From: Batillaria attramentaria
Taxonomy: Eukaryota; Mollusca; Gastropoda; Batillariidae
Assembly: GCA_018292915.2 (NCBI GenBank)
Contig: JACVVK020000339.1
Span: 627,001 to 691,000 of the forward strand
Length of the DNA stretch: 64,000 nt
Reading direction: 5' to 3'
The notes under the pieces are model-generated. The model had not been told where the DNA came from. It made no database searches and saw only the letters and a program-made list of their open reading frames with translations. The position numbers and the translations under genes were made by a program. Below are positions 1-10,043 of the stretch, one piece after another (positions within the stretch are counted from its first letter, which is position 1; each line of letters begins with the position of its first letter).

Positions 1-76
1 TATATGTATAATTATTTTCATTTTTGTACAGAGATGTTATTCAAGATGATCTTGAACTGGGTCAAGGTTACAGTGT

Positions 77-262
77 CAAATCTAAACTTTTAAAAGTGAT
101 TTAACTTCGTAGATTTGCCGTTCTATGTAGCCTATACTTTTGTTTTTTATTTTCTCTTTTTTTTTGTGGGATGAGAAAACGGTCGCCACTAAAAAACAAA
201 AGTATAGGCTACATAGAACGGCAAATCTACGAAGTTAAATCACTTTTAAAAGTTTAGATTTG
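77..262. repeat. 72-bp-arm perfect palindrome (fold-back)
   Basis: Bases 77-148 and 191-262 are reverse complements over 72 bp, separated by a 42-base spacer. The spacer (T-rich, then GTGGGATGAGAAAACGG) is repeated in direct orientation right after the right arm, at about 263-306. This looks like a fold-back made by template switching or hairpin repair, or the end of a mobile element. I found no matching copy on the far side of the neighbouring gene. Confidence 0.9.
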
Positions 263-300
263 TTTTCTCTTTTTTTTTTTTTGTGGGATGAGAAAACGGT

Positions 301-382
301 CGCCACGCTTCTTGACACGTCACGTGACTCGTGTCAAACATCGCCACGCTTCTTGACACGTCACGTGACTCGTGTCAAACAT
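301..382. repeat. 41-bp tandem duplication with E-box-like core
   Basis: Two exact 41-bp units (301-341, 342-382). Each contains GACACG, then TCACGTGA, then TCGTGTC, so the core is an imperfect palindrome around CACGTG. It lies about 70 bases upstream of the ATG at 450, so it could be a duplicated regulatory site. That role is inference. Confidence 0.8.
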
Positions 383-383
383 G

Positions 384-449
384 CCTATAATTATAAGTAC
401 ACGACAATTCATTCCGTCAACCAGTCTTCGTTTTTCATTGACTATCATC
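384..449 (+). promoter_or_regulatory. Candidate core promoter of the integrase-OTU gene
   Basis: TATAATTATAAG at about 385-396 lies roughly 55 bases before the first in-frame ATG (450), behind the CACGTG tandem repeat. The spacing would suit a TATA box with transcription starting near 412-420. Sequence resemblance is the only support. Confidence 0.3.
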
Positions 450-2902
450 ATGGACGACACTCTGTATGACAACGTGTTGAACTATTTGAAAAATGGCACT
501 TACCCTCTGACCGCGAAAGGGGAAAAACCGTGATGTGACTAAAGTTAAAAAGAGACAGTTGAGAAAGACTGCTGCAAAATACACAATTCGAGAGGATGTG
601 CTCTACCACGACGGAATCCTCGTGGCAAAGAGGAACCAGGTTCCAGAGATATTGCAAGAGTTTCATGACAACTATGTGAGCGGAGGACATTTGGGGATGA
701 ACAAGACTTATAAGAAGGTGAGCACCCGTTTTTGTACTCCCAGTTTTAACAGGCTTTAGAATGGGAACGAGGTTTTGTGTGTTTCTGGTATGTCTGGTAT
801 AACCAACACATCGGATATAGCGGCCACTTTTGTCCTGGTGGACGTTATATCCGATGACTCCGTATATAACGTAAATTTTCCGGTATAGCCGATGTCTTCG
901 GTATATAACGGACATTTTCCGGATTGAAGACATTTCCTTTGCTGGCTCTCTCTCTCTCTCTCTCTCTCTCACTCACACCCCCCCCCCCCCCACACACACA
1001 CACACTGTTATCTACCAGTTATCTTTAAGACATAGTATTTATAAATATTTCATTACTCTTTTTTCTCTCTAGGTCTTGGAGCGTTACTTCTGGCATGGAA
1101 TGAAACAGGAGGTTGAAGACTACTGCAGATCATGCTGTGTGTGCCAGAACATGAACGCTTGCAGAAAGAAGCCAGCAGCACCGCTTCACCCCATCCCAGT
1201 GCCCAAAAAGAAGTGGAGCCTCGTTGGAATGGACATCATAGGACCTTTGCAGGTCACTGACAGAGGTAACCAGTACATTGTTGCCCTCACAGACCACTTT
1301 ACAAAGTTTCCCGTTGCCAAGGCCATCCCGTGCAAGAGTTCAGAGGAAGTTGCCAGATTCATGTACGAAACCATCTGCATCTTTGGCGCGTTTGATTCCC
1401 TCATAACTGACCAAGGCCGTGAGTTCATTAACTTTGCGCTTGATATTCTCACCGACCGTTTCAATATCAACCATCGCATTTCTTCGGCCTACCACCCTGA
1501 GACGAACGGCCAACGGGAGAGGGACAATAGGACACTCAAAGACACTTTGGTAAAGATCACAGACAATGATGATTGGGATGAACTCTTGCCAGCAGCCCTG
1601 TTCGCCTACCGAACATCCGTTCACAAGTCTACACAGTTTTCACCCTTTTTGGCATTGTATGGTGAGCAGGCAAAACTACCATTTGACGTCACTGGTGATG
1701 CCAACGAGCAAGATCTGAACGAAGAAATCATGGACACTATGAAGGGGATTCACGAGGAAGTCAAGAACAAAATTGGTGAAAACATTTCAAGGGCGCAGAA
1801 GAAGCAGAAAGAGTACTATGACAGCAGGCGTGCATATGACCACGGGTTCCGCATCGGAGACAAAGTCTTAATCATCAATGCTGCACGAGTACACAGAATG
1901 GGAGGCAAGATGGCACCAAGATTCGTCGGGCCATATGAGGTCATAAGTGTGTTGCCGAAGGGTCGACTTCAACTGAAGAACACTAAAAGTGGGAAAATAC
2001 TGAAGAATCTCTACAATATCAGCAACGTCAAATTGTTCCATGATCGTACACAGGACAACGCTGACCCCTCCCATGCTCCACAGGCTGACCCCTCCTATCA
2101 TCCACAGGCTGACCCCTCCCATGCTCCACAGGCTGACCCCTCCTATCATCCACAGGCTGACCCCTCCCATGCTCCACAGGCTGACCCCTCCTATCATCCA
2201 CAGGCTGACCCCTCCCATACTCCACAGGCTGACCCCTCCCATGCTCCACAGGCTGACCCCTCCTATCATCCACAGGCTGACCCCTCCTATCATCCACAGG
2301 CTGACCCCTCCCATGCTCCACAGGCTGACCCCTCCTATCATCCACAGGCTGACCCCTCTTGCCAGCCGCCATTGAGAATGAAGTTCCACCCCGTTGATGG
2401 TGCCTGGCAAAAGGATCGGGCCTCCAGTTTGAATTTCCCCAGACTTTTCAGGCGGCACCCCTCAAGGGAAAGTGTTGAAGTTGACATTACGGCTACACCT
2501 CTCGATAGCGTTAGCGTAAAAGGAGATGGGAATTGTTTTTTCCGGTCTGTGAGCTTTGTTGTTTTGGGGACTGAGTCGAAATATAAGGAATTCCGAAATA
2601 TCATTTGCGATTGGATTGAAAAGAATGACAAACGCTTCTACGGAACGAGCGCACGTGAAAATTACGTCGCGACATCAAACATGAGAAACGACCGTACTTG
2701 GGCCACCGAGGTTGAGATATTTGCTGCAGCCACCCTCTTGGACACGCCCGTGTATGTGTTCACAAGAGAGGCTCCAGGCCGACAACCTAGGTGGCTGAAA
2801 TACGGGCCAGTTTGGCAATGGGCCCCATTGAAAACAGACAGAGCAATTTATATAATGAATCTTGGACATCACTTTGCTCCTGTTTTTTGTGTCACTCCTT
2901 AG
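450..2902 (+). CDS. Transposon-type integrase fused to an OTU cysteine protease domain
   Basis: Two exons. Exon 1 (450-717) carries the start of the integrase zinc-binding domain. Intron 718-1072 has GTGAGC and a pyrimidine-rich TAG acceptor, phase 0. Exon 2 (1073-2902) continues the same domain. The zinc-binding residues are intact across the junction as H-X7-H-X26-C-X2-C. The integrase core shows a DD35E triad: Asp codons near 1232 and 1409, Glu near 1517. A GPY/F-type module follows (GPYEV near 1930). Then come about twelve 8-residue repeats (ADPSHAPQ/ADPSYHPQ) and a C-terminal OTU-like domain with KGDGNCFFRS (Asp 2525, Cys 2534) and a terminal GHHF His near 2867. One base is out of frame near 523-530, next to an A5 run, so the reading frame from the ATG at 450 stops at 531. 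No reverse transcriptase or gag is seen, which fits Ginger-like DNA transposons or a domesticated integrase better than an LTR element. The frameshift could be a sequencing error or real decay. Confidence 0.85.
2061..2358 (+). repeat. 24-bp in-frame minisatellite linking integrase and OTU domains
   Basis: About 12 copies of a 24-bp unit (GCTGACCCCTCCCATGCTCC is its start). Two variants, ...SHAPQ and ...SYHPQ, mostly alternate. The unit is a multiple of three, so copy-number change keeps frame and only changes linker length. Confidence 0.95.
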
Positions 2903-3410
2903 ACCAGAACTGTTAGTCTTCTGCTGTTTTTGTTGTTTCAAGCGTCATGATTTGAGACACTGGTACTCAGTCTTGACTGTCTACTTGAAGTACGCTGAAA
3001 GCCAAAGGTGGCAACTAGTTTTCATGTCATGGACACTTACTTAATTTTGAAGAAATATTTTTCTATGGCGTTGTATAGAAAATATTAGATACTTGGTCTT
3101 TGATGTTATTCTCTAAATGCTATTTCCAGTTTAAAAAAATTGACAGGAAATGTGGACTTTCATGCATTCGATGACGTTTCATGCAAAGACAGTACGGTAG
3201 AAGTTTGTTTTGTACTTTGCTATTGTTATTATTTTGCTCATTTCAGGACAAGATGTGCGATTAACAATTTATTAATTTACATTTATGTTGCGTTATAAAG
3301 TGCACAGCGCTCTGGTTAACAATTTCTGTTGCAACTCTTTGCTATTCATTAACTGTTTCTTGTTTCATTTCTTGTTTCTTTGACACAGTTTGACTGGACA
3401 TACCTTTTGA

Positions 3411-3416
3411 AATAAA
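3411..3416 (+). terminator. Polyadenylation signal downstream of integrase-OTU gene
   Basis: AATAAA about 510 bases after the stop codon at 2900-2902, the first clear signal on this strand in AT-rich 3' sequence. A second, CAATAAAG, lies near 3757 and a third near 3770. Real use is unproven. Confidence 0.4.
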
Positions 3417-3451
3417 GTTTTTCTTGTCAAAGAACGTAAATGTCTATTTCA

Positions 3452-3740
3452 GGTTTTGCTAGAGAGAGAGAGATAGAGAGTGGGGGGGGGGGGGGAGAGA
3501 GAGAGAGAGAGAGAGAGAGAATATTGATTGACTTATTTATTTATTGTTTGAAATTCTAGTAATAATGTTTAGTATTCGGTACAACCATCTCATAAACAAA
3601 AACAAAAAAAAAAGAACCAATGCAAAAAAACAACTGAAAGAAACAAGAACCAACAACCAAACAAATATATCTCACACACACAAAAATAACAACAAGCACA
3701 TAAATCGGGAAAAAAAAAGAAAAAAAAATGTTCCTATGGC
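3452..3740. repeat. GA/G tract and A-rich low-complexity sequence
   Basis: (GA)n with an internal G run at about 3460-3520, then A-rich sequence from 3596 to 3730. No gene seen. Confidence 0.85.
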
Positions 3741-3814
3741 CCTGTGCTTTTGGGGACAATAAAGTTTTGTAACAATAAAGTTAAAAATAAATACTGACAT
3801 AGCTCTACATTGGT

Positions 3815-3985
3815 TAGAAAAGAGGGGGACCAGTTCGAGAGGGGGCCTATTTTGGATGCGAGGGGGGACCAAAATCGCCCAGGGGGACCAGTCGAAAACG
3901 AGGCTGGATGTCTAAGGGGGGGACCATTATAGAGCAGTTTTTGCCACGAATTGGTCCCCCGGGGGACTACTTCAGAGGGGGGACC
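3815..3985. repeat. Cluster of GGGGGACC motifs
   Basis: GGGGGACC or its complement recurs about seven times in 170 bases, at irregular 20-40-base spacing, each time followed by a different short word (AGTTCG, AAAATCG, AGTCG, ATTAT). It borders the zinc-knuckle fragment. It looks like a decayed short-period repeat. Confidence 0.6.
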
Positions 3986-4209
3986 GGACCGGATGCTACA
4001 CCGGGACAGTTGCTTGCTGCGTGTCCCAGCTGCTGACATCTGTTGCACCGGACAAGGGGACAGTTCCTGGCGATATGACCGGGCTGTCCACACGTGTAAC
4101 ACACTCCCCGACTGCCCGGGGGTGGGGGGCCGTGTCGTCGCATGATCAGTATCTGAAATACAACAGGACACACTGTCGACTTGTTTTCCGCTACAGTGTG
4201 ATCCGACAT
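3967..4209 (-). pseudogene. Fragment with two CCHC zinc knuckles (gag/LINE ORF1-like)
   Basis: The minus strand encodes an 80-residue open frame with two retroviral-type zinc knuckles in a row: CYTCGQPGHIARNC and CNRCQQLGHAASNC, both CX2CX4HX4C. Such knuckles sit at the C terminus of retrotransposon gag or LINE ORF1 proteins, or in cellular CNBP-like proteins. The frame opens next to an (AAT)n tract (4211-4227) and no capsid or RNA-binding domain precedes it, so this is best read as a retroelement remnant. A small cellular knuckle protein is less likely. Confidence 0.55.
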
Positions 4210-4314
4210 AATAATAATAATAATACATGGTATTTGTAGGGCGTATTTCTTTAAATGAAACTCAATGCGCCTTCACTCACTCACACTCACGCACATTATA
4301 CAACGATGAACGTG

Positions 4315-4315
<1 letters not shown>

Positions 4316-4383
<68 letters not shown>
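4316..4383. repeat. (CA)n microsatellite
   Basis: About 34 uninterrupted CA dinucleotides. The open frames over it are repeat artefacts. Confidence 0.98.
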
Positions 4384-4385
<2 letters not shown>

Positions 4386-4888
4386 GTGAAACTGACTAGA
4401 GTACCGGCGGGTCTATGCGCTCATTCACCCTCTGCGCTCACTAAAATTCCTCTAGCCAGCCTCTGGTTGAAGCTACGATCACCGTTCACATGTTGACGTG
4501 TAGGAAAATCTCTCAGCTATCAGTAAACCAGCAGCGTTCAACAGTCACAGAACAAGAAATCAACAATGACCCACTCAGGAAAACCTGTGAAGGGACAGGA
4601 GTGTGTCCAGTGGTGGCAAATGATTAGAGTATTCCAACTGAAATAAATGGTCAGCTTGACATTTCAATGAAATACAGTCGCACTCGCCTAAACGAAACAC
4701 GCTTAGGCAAAAAAACTCGGATAACAGAAACCAAAACCAATTCCCCGCCAGACCCCCCTCTTTGTAAGACTATTTCTAATTCGGATAAGCCAAACTCTGT
4801 CAAAAAATAGCTAACCCAAACACGGATATCTCAAACGTGATTTTGACAGATAAGCCGAACTCTAAACACTGTCGGGGAGACTTTTTTG

Positions 4889-4890
<2 letters not shown>
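4384..4890. other. Intergenic; degenerate pogo/Tigger-like sequence
   Basis: From about 4674 (TACAGTCGCACTCGCC) onward the sequence repeats motifs like CGGATAAGCCAAACT and AGATAAGCCGAACTC, reminiscent of terminal regions of pogo/Tigger-type elements. No opposite end was identified, so the assignment is weak. No gene is seen. Confidence 0.25.
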
Positions 4891-4924
<34 letters not shown>

Positions 4925-4942
4925 CGCGTCTTAAAAGTACAG

Positions 4943-5349
4943 CAGGGGCGCCGGAAGATGTTGGGGGGAGGGGGGGGGCAGAATCTCAGAGGTGGGGGGG
5001 GGGGGCGGCGTTCAGATGCTGCACAGACAAAAACCTTTCCGAAGTAGTGAGCCAGTGAAACAAAGGACGTTGCCCGAAGAAAGTGAAAAAGGGGGGGGGG
5101 GGGGGGGGAGTGATTATCAGACGACTTTCTGCCAAGTCGTTTTGATATTTCATGCAACGGCTAAACTGAGTTCTCTGTTGGGTGGGATGAGGGAGAGAGC
5201 AGGAAGGGGGGGGGGGGGGAACGAACGAACGAACTTTATTTTACAACGGAAAAGATTTGGCCATACATTGGTCAGTTTTCAATCAGCCGTTGCTACACAC
5301 TATGAACGGTGGAAAACATACACATGAGTAAATAAAAAATTGCAATATA

Positions 5350-5404
<55 letters not shown>

Positions 5405-5620
5405 CAAAAATGGGGAGGGAGAGGGAAAATCTGGAAAAATCAGGTGACTATGGCAAGAGGGGGGGGGGCAAAGCCATGGTCTTGCCCCCCCCCCCCCTTG
5501 CCATAGTCACCTGATTTTCCAGGGGGGGGGGGGGCAAAAAGATACTCTTGCCCCCCCTGCTTGGGTACAGGGGGGGGCAGCTGCCCCCCCCTGCCCCCCC
5601 CCCCGGTTCCGGCGCCCCTG
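4943..5620. mobile_element. Non-autonomous TIR element, 5-bp TSD (copy 1)
   Basis: The ends are inverted repeats: CAGGGGCGCCGGAA at 4943 and its complement TTCCGGCGCCCCTG ending at 5620. They are flanked by the 5-bp direct repeat TACAG (4938-4942, 5621-5625). The interior has long G and C runs forming hairpins, e.g. GGTGACTATGGCAAG near 5441 against its complement near 5500. It also holds a (CA)n tract (5356-5402) and an inserted stretch at 5220-5340 that resembles 9390-9480. There is no coding capacity. A related copy is at 37355-37658. hAT-type affiliation is suggested by the CAGGGGCG terminus but not proven. Confidence 0.8.
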
Positions 5621-5839
5621 TACAGGTATGTTGAGTGCAGTAAAGCGTATGTAGTGCTTACTGTCAGTAACGCGTTATGCTGTTGGACAAAATGCCACGT
5701 GACGCGGACCCGTCGCTTCAGTGTGCGGGGGCCAGGGATACATTTCATTATCATGCGCCAAAGGATCACCAGAAGAAATTTGATGCTCTTGATTTTACAC
5801 ATAAGGCCTCTGTAAGGGAGCCGATTAAGAGGGACACCG

Positions 5840-5945
5840 CTTTGCACGAAATACGCAGACACACTAAGATCTCTGACCAAACTTAACGTTTTTGTTCTTA
5901 CTGTGGGGATGCGCAGAACTTTGGTGTCAGGGGAACCGCGTAAAT
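5840..5945 (-). pseudogene. LINE ORF2 C-terminal fragment
   Basis: The minus strand encodes SPDTKVLRIPTVRTKT, closely matching SSDTKVLSTPSVRTKT in the LINE end at 8.7 kb. It is a short, isolated remnant of the same non-LTR retrotransposon family. Confidence 0.6.
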
Positions 5946-5997
5946 GCATGGATGGGTGTAACAACAGAACGGTTTGGAAAGGCAGGAGGGCCCGGTG

Positions 5998-6197
5998 CCA
6001 GAGAGAGAGAGAGAGAGAGAGAGATACGTGACAGGCAGACAGAAGCTTGTGTTTTACTCTCTCTCTCTCTCTCTCTCCAATGGGAGGCCAATGCAGGGAG
6101 TGTGTGCTGGGCGATACATGAAAACAACGAGACATGTGGCTGAGGTTTTTTTTTTTTTTTTTTAACGCTATCATTGGTGTTTTGCTGTTGTTGTTTT

Positions 6198-6236
<39 letters not shown>

Positions 6237-6320
6237 TGTTTTGTGTTTTAAACGCTACATGTACTATCAGTCATCATTATGTAAAGTGCGTACGCAGATA
6301 TTATTATTATTATTATTAAT
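5998..6320. repeat. Microsatellite cluster: GA, CT, T-run, (TTG)n, (ATT)n
   Basis: (GA)n at 6000-6025, (CT)n at 6057-6078, a T-run at 6147-6163, (TTG)n at about 6186-6235 and (ATT)n at 6299-6318. The last may mark a LINE 3' tail. The long open frames here are low-complexity artefacts. Confidence 0.9.
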
Positions 6321-6730
6321 ATAAAATCTTTTAATCAGCAGTAGCCTCTGGCTGACTCTTAAGGGATCTAAGTTTATATATAAGCAAGTAAGTTCTCTGA
6401 CATTGTCCTCACGATGCAAATACATGTGCTAAGTCAGTAAGGAAGATCGAAGGCAGCTGGGTATGAACATGGTACCTACATGTCAAACTGTGGTACATAT
6501 GTACATGCATGTACACAATAGGCCTATTTATAAATTTATAAATAAACTCAATCAGTTTCTCAAACATACAAGAATGTAGATTAATCATGGACCCTGGATC
6601 AGAGAATTGAGGTTTCAAAGAGTATGCAATGCTGTTTTCAGTTTGAAGCAGGTGGTAGACGCTAATTACACAGATTTCATCCTCAGCAACTACACGCGCA
6701 AAACTTGTATTCCATGTGCCACTTCTGTTG

Positions 6731-6895
6731 GGAGAACTGCCGAATGGTAGAGCGTTGGACTTTCAATGCTCGGGTCGTGAGTTCGAATCCCGGCTGGGAC
6801 CAAATATTTGTGCTGGCCTTTTTCTCGTTATCCCGTCTTTACAATCACCCATACGTGCTGGAAAAGGACGTTAAACTCCCAAACACCCACCCATC
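6731..6895 (+). mobile_element. tRNA-derived SINE, full-length copy
   Basis: The head is tRNA-like: box A-like CCGAATGGTAGAGCGTTGG, an anticodon-arm-like ACTTTCAATGC, then box B-like GAGTTCGAATCCC. The family's body follows: CCAAATATTTGTGCTGGCC and GGAAAAGGACGTTAAACTCC. At least eight more copies or 3' fragments of this family occur in the window. It would use an internal RNA polymerase III promoter and depend on a LINE for movement. Confidence 0.85.
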
Positions 6896-7350
6896 CCACT
6901 TTTGTTGTTTGCATATGTGAAGAAAGTTTGAATTTCAGCAGTTACTGTCAACATGCACAACAAGGAACCTCCACTGTTTTCTTTACATTTCCGTCAATGA
7001 ACCCGTTTCAGTCCTCACCTATCAAATAACCTTCTATGATGTGGAAGAGACGGACCCCTCCAACACCGACCCCCCACCCCCACCCCCTTCTGCCCACTGC
7101 ACATCCGGATGTTTTATGTAGAAAAATCACTTTGCATTCATGTGGTTGACATCAAACAGTTGACAGCTGAACTAAGGGTATCAGATATCTGTAGTGTTAG
7201 CTCTGCATTTGTGTTGCCCTGCTCAAGCAATGAAAGAAGTAACTTAACTAATTATGCCGTGTCCAACATGCAAGCACTTCCACCCACTTTCCTTCCCGCT
7301 ACGTATTTATTCTATACTTACCTATCTATTTACTTTATATATATATATTC
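6896..7350. other. Intergenic, no gene seen
   Basis: AT-rich sequence with a short (CCA/CCC) stretch near 7065-7090. Short open frames show no recognisable domain. Confidence 0.6.
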
Positions 7351-8990
7351 TCTATTCTATGTTACTTTATTTTTTTTTCTTTACTGAGAGTTTTACACAA
7401 CCATTTATATACACTAAATGGCACATTTACTACCTTATTTGGAATGCAAACACCAGACAACTGTTCTTTGGCGGTGCTTAATGCAACAACACGAGTATAA
7501 TCAAAGTGCAACACTCCCATGGAGCTAAATGTAATACCATGCAGACAAATTAATCACGATTTTTTAGTGAGGTGACTGGTGCACAACCCGTAGTAACTGA
7601 GTTAATAAAATGAACTGTGAACTAAAAACTAAAACAAAACCAACAACAACAAAAACAAACAAACAAAAAACCCCAAATCGGTATAGCGAACAGCATTTGG
7701 GGAAACCAAAATCAGTTATTACATCAGTTATATCATATCTTCCAGGCAGTTACGTAGCTCCTCTGACACTAAAGTTCTGAGCACCCCGTCAGTAAGAACT
7801 AAAACATAATTGTGACGCCCCCCCCCACGATTTGAGTCTGAAGTCACTTTTTGAAGTTTTTGAGGTTTTGATATGATCTTACAGGTTTTTTTAATGCTGA
7901 ATCCAATGGTGAAAACCAGATTAAAATCGGATAATTATTTTTGAAGTTATGATCTGTTGAAATGACGTACCCCATGAAACAAAATACATACACCACTTTC
8001 ATACACACAGACTCACAGGGAACATTCAAAGTTAAACAATAACTCACAACAAGCAGACTGACACGGTGTGGAAGGGCAGAAGTAAATCAGTAATCAGTTT
8101 TAAATAAGTGGGTTTTGAGGCAGCGTCTAAGCGGTTTAGGAAGTTGGTTCCAAAGAGCTGTTCGCTATACCGATTTGGGGTTTTTTGTTTGTTTGTTTTT
8201 GTTGTTGTTGGTTTTGTTTTAGTTTTTAGTTCACAGTTCATTTTATTAACTCAGTTACTACGGGTTGTGCACCAGTCACCTCACTAAAAAATCGTGATTA
8301 ATTTGTCTGCATGGTATTACATTTAGCTCCATGGGAGTGTTGCACTTTGATTATACTCGTGTTGTTGCATTAAGCACCGCCAAAGAACAGTTCTCTATTC
8401 TATGTTACTTTATTTTTTTTTCTTTACTGTTCTTTGGCGGTGCTTAATGCAACAACACGAGTATAATCAAAGTGCAACACTCCCATGGAGCTAAATGTAA
8501 TACCATGCAAACAAATTAATCACGATTTTTAGTGAGGTGACTGGTGCACAACCCGTAGTAAATGAGTTAATAAAATGAACTGTGAACTAAAAACTAAAAC
8601 AAAAACAACAACAACAACAACAACAACAAAAACAACAACAAAAACAAACAAACAAACAAAAAACCCCAAAATCAGTTATTACATCAGTTATATCATATCT
8701 TCCAGGCAGTTACGTAGCTCCTCTGACACTAAAGTTCTGAGCACCCCGTCAGTAAGAACTAAAACATATGGTCAGAGATCCTTTTCCTTTCAGGCTCCAG
8801 CTCTTTGGAACCAACTTCCTAAACCGCTTAGACACACAGAGTCCAGTGCCAGCTTCAAACGCTGCCTCAAAACCCACTTATTTAAAACTGATTACTGATT
8901 TACTTCTGCCCTTCCACACCGTGTCAGTCTGCTTGTTGTGAGTTATTGTTTAACTTTGAATGTTCCCTGTGAGTCTGTGTGTATGAAAGT
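7351..8990. repeat. Complex nested inverted/direct duplication
   Basis: 7461-7694 and 8157-8390 are a near-perfect 234-bp inverted pair. The same sequence is then repeated in direct orientation from 8427, with a further ~100-base match of about 7700-7807 to 8660-8767. The short stretch at 7351-7385 recurs at 8392-8426. In addition 7995-8156 is the reverse complement of part of 8812-8990. The order direct-inverted-direct with shared joints points to template switching during replication or repair. A unique ~180-base insert (7808-7990) sits in the loop. Confidence 0.85.
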
Positions 8991-9059
8991 GGTGTATGTA
9001 GTTATGATGTACGGCGCTTAGAGCCTGTTTTATTTCATGTATAGGCGCCTTATAAGTCG

Positions 9060-9090
<31 letters not shown>
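8680..9090 (+). pseudogene. LINE 3' end (CR1/L2-like), 5'-truncated
   Basis: The open frame ends ...RSFSFQAPALWNQLP...FKRCLKTHLFKTDY, stop at 8896-8898. This is the C-terminal signature of Jockey-superfamily LINE ORF2 proteins. The 3' UTR follows with a hairpin-like GGCGCTTAGAGC...GGCGCCTTATAAG and an (ATT)n tail at 9062-9090. Only the terminal ~60-70 codons remain, and part is duplicated in inverted form upstream. Confidence 0.8.
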
Positions 9091-9302
9091 AACTTCGTGA
9101 ATCATTTGGCTATGATATAAGATTATGCTAATTATGTCAGAATATAATCAACATGAACCGTACATATTATCATCTACACATATGGTAATAATATTATGTT
9201 AATGTTTGTCTATATCACTGTGTCTGACTTTTTCGGCTTCAACAATTTGAAAAATGTTAAATACTGTTATTTGTTGTCAGAGTTTTTTTTTATTATTCAA
9301 AC

Positions 9303-9305
<3 letters not shown>

Positions 9306-9372
<67 letters not shown>
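9306..9372. repeat. (GA)n microsatellite
   Basis: About 33 GA units. It is followed at about 9390-9480 by sequence resembling 5220-5340 (CTTTATTTTACA, GCCGTTGCTA), probably a short unnamed repeat. Confidence 0.95.
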
Positions 9373-9375
<3 letters not shown>

Positions 9376-9549
9376 TCAATGGATCAATGAATCAGTGAAT
9401 CTTTATTTTACACCGGTAGAGGCATCTGACGTTAGTTTTCATACCTGCCGTTGCTAAAACCTACTATTATGTGAGTAATAAAAAAAAGGAATAAAACCAG
9501 AAAAACAATCAAACAGATAAACGCACGAATAAAACAACGAGCAGATGTT

Positions 9550-9551
<2 letters not shown>

Positions 9552-9622
<71 letters not shown>
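9552..9622. repeat. (CA)n microsatellite
   Basis: About 35 CA units, followed by AT-rich sequence to 9800 with no gene seen. Confidence 0.97.
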
Positions 9623-9624
<2 letters not shown>

Positions 9625-9832
9625 TTGATTTTAAGTGCACACAAAGTTTTTTTTTTTAAAAAGCAATAATAATTAAACACAAACAGAGAGGAATAATATA
9701 GCAGGCGAACAGTCGGCATGCAATGAATCAGACAAAAGTACTGAAATGTAATATGCCAGTGTTGACACTGAGAGAAATAAAAAAGTGTTACGTTATAACT
9801 TCACGCTGGGAGAGAGAGAGAGAGAGAGAGAG

Positions 9833-10012
9833 GTGGGTAGGTGGGTGGGTGGGTGTTTGGGGGTTTAACGTCCTTTTCCACCATATACAGGTGATATCAA
9901 AGACGGGGCAACGATGAAAAAGCCAGCACAAACATTTGGCCCCAGCCGTTATCCGAACTCACGACCCGAGCATTAGAAGTCCAACGCTCTACCATTCGAC
10001 CACCTCGGCTCC

Positions 10013-10016
<4 letters not shown>
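9833..10016 (-). mobile_element. tRNA-derived SINE, full length, between two GA tracts
   Basis: On the minus strand it reads head to tail: GCCGAGGTGGTCGAATGGTA, CGGGTCGTGAGTTCGGATAA, GGCCAAATGTTTGTGCTGGC, then GGAAAAGGACGTTAAACCC. (GA)n lies immediately on both sides (9808-9832 and 10014-10043), consistent with insertion into a GA repeat that was duplicated or already long. Confidence 0.85.

Positions 10017-10043
<27 letters not shown>

Noticed and set aside
448..972. 174-codon minus-strand frame
   Set aside because: It overlaps the spliced integrase exon and ends in (GA)n-coded RERERE; antisense artefact.
1076..2902. Reading the integrase gene as an LTR retrotransposon pol
   Set aside because: No RT, RNase H, protease or LTRs are present, and the gene has a spliceosomal intron and a C-terminal OTU domain.
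6731..6806. A functional tRNA gene
   Set aside because: The tRNA-like head is joined to the SINE body found in all other copies, and the cloverleaf is imperfect.
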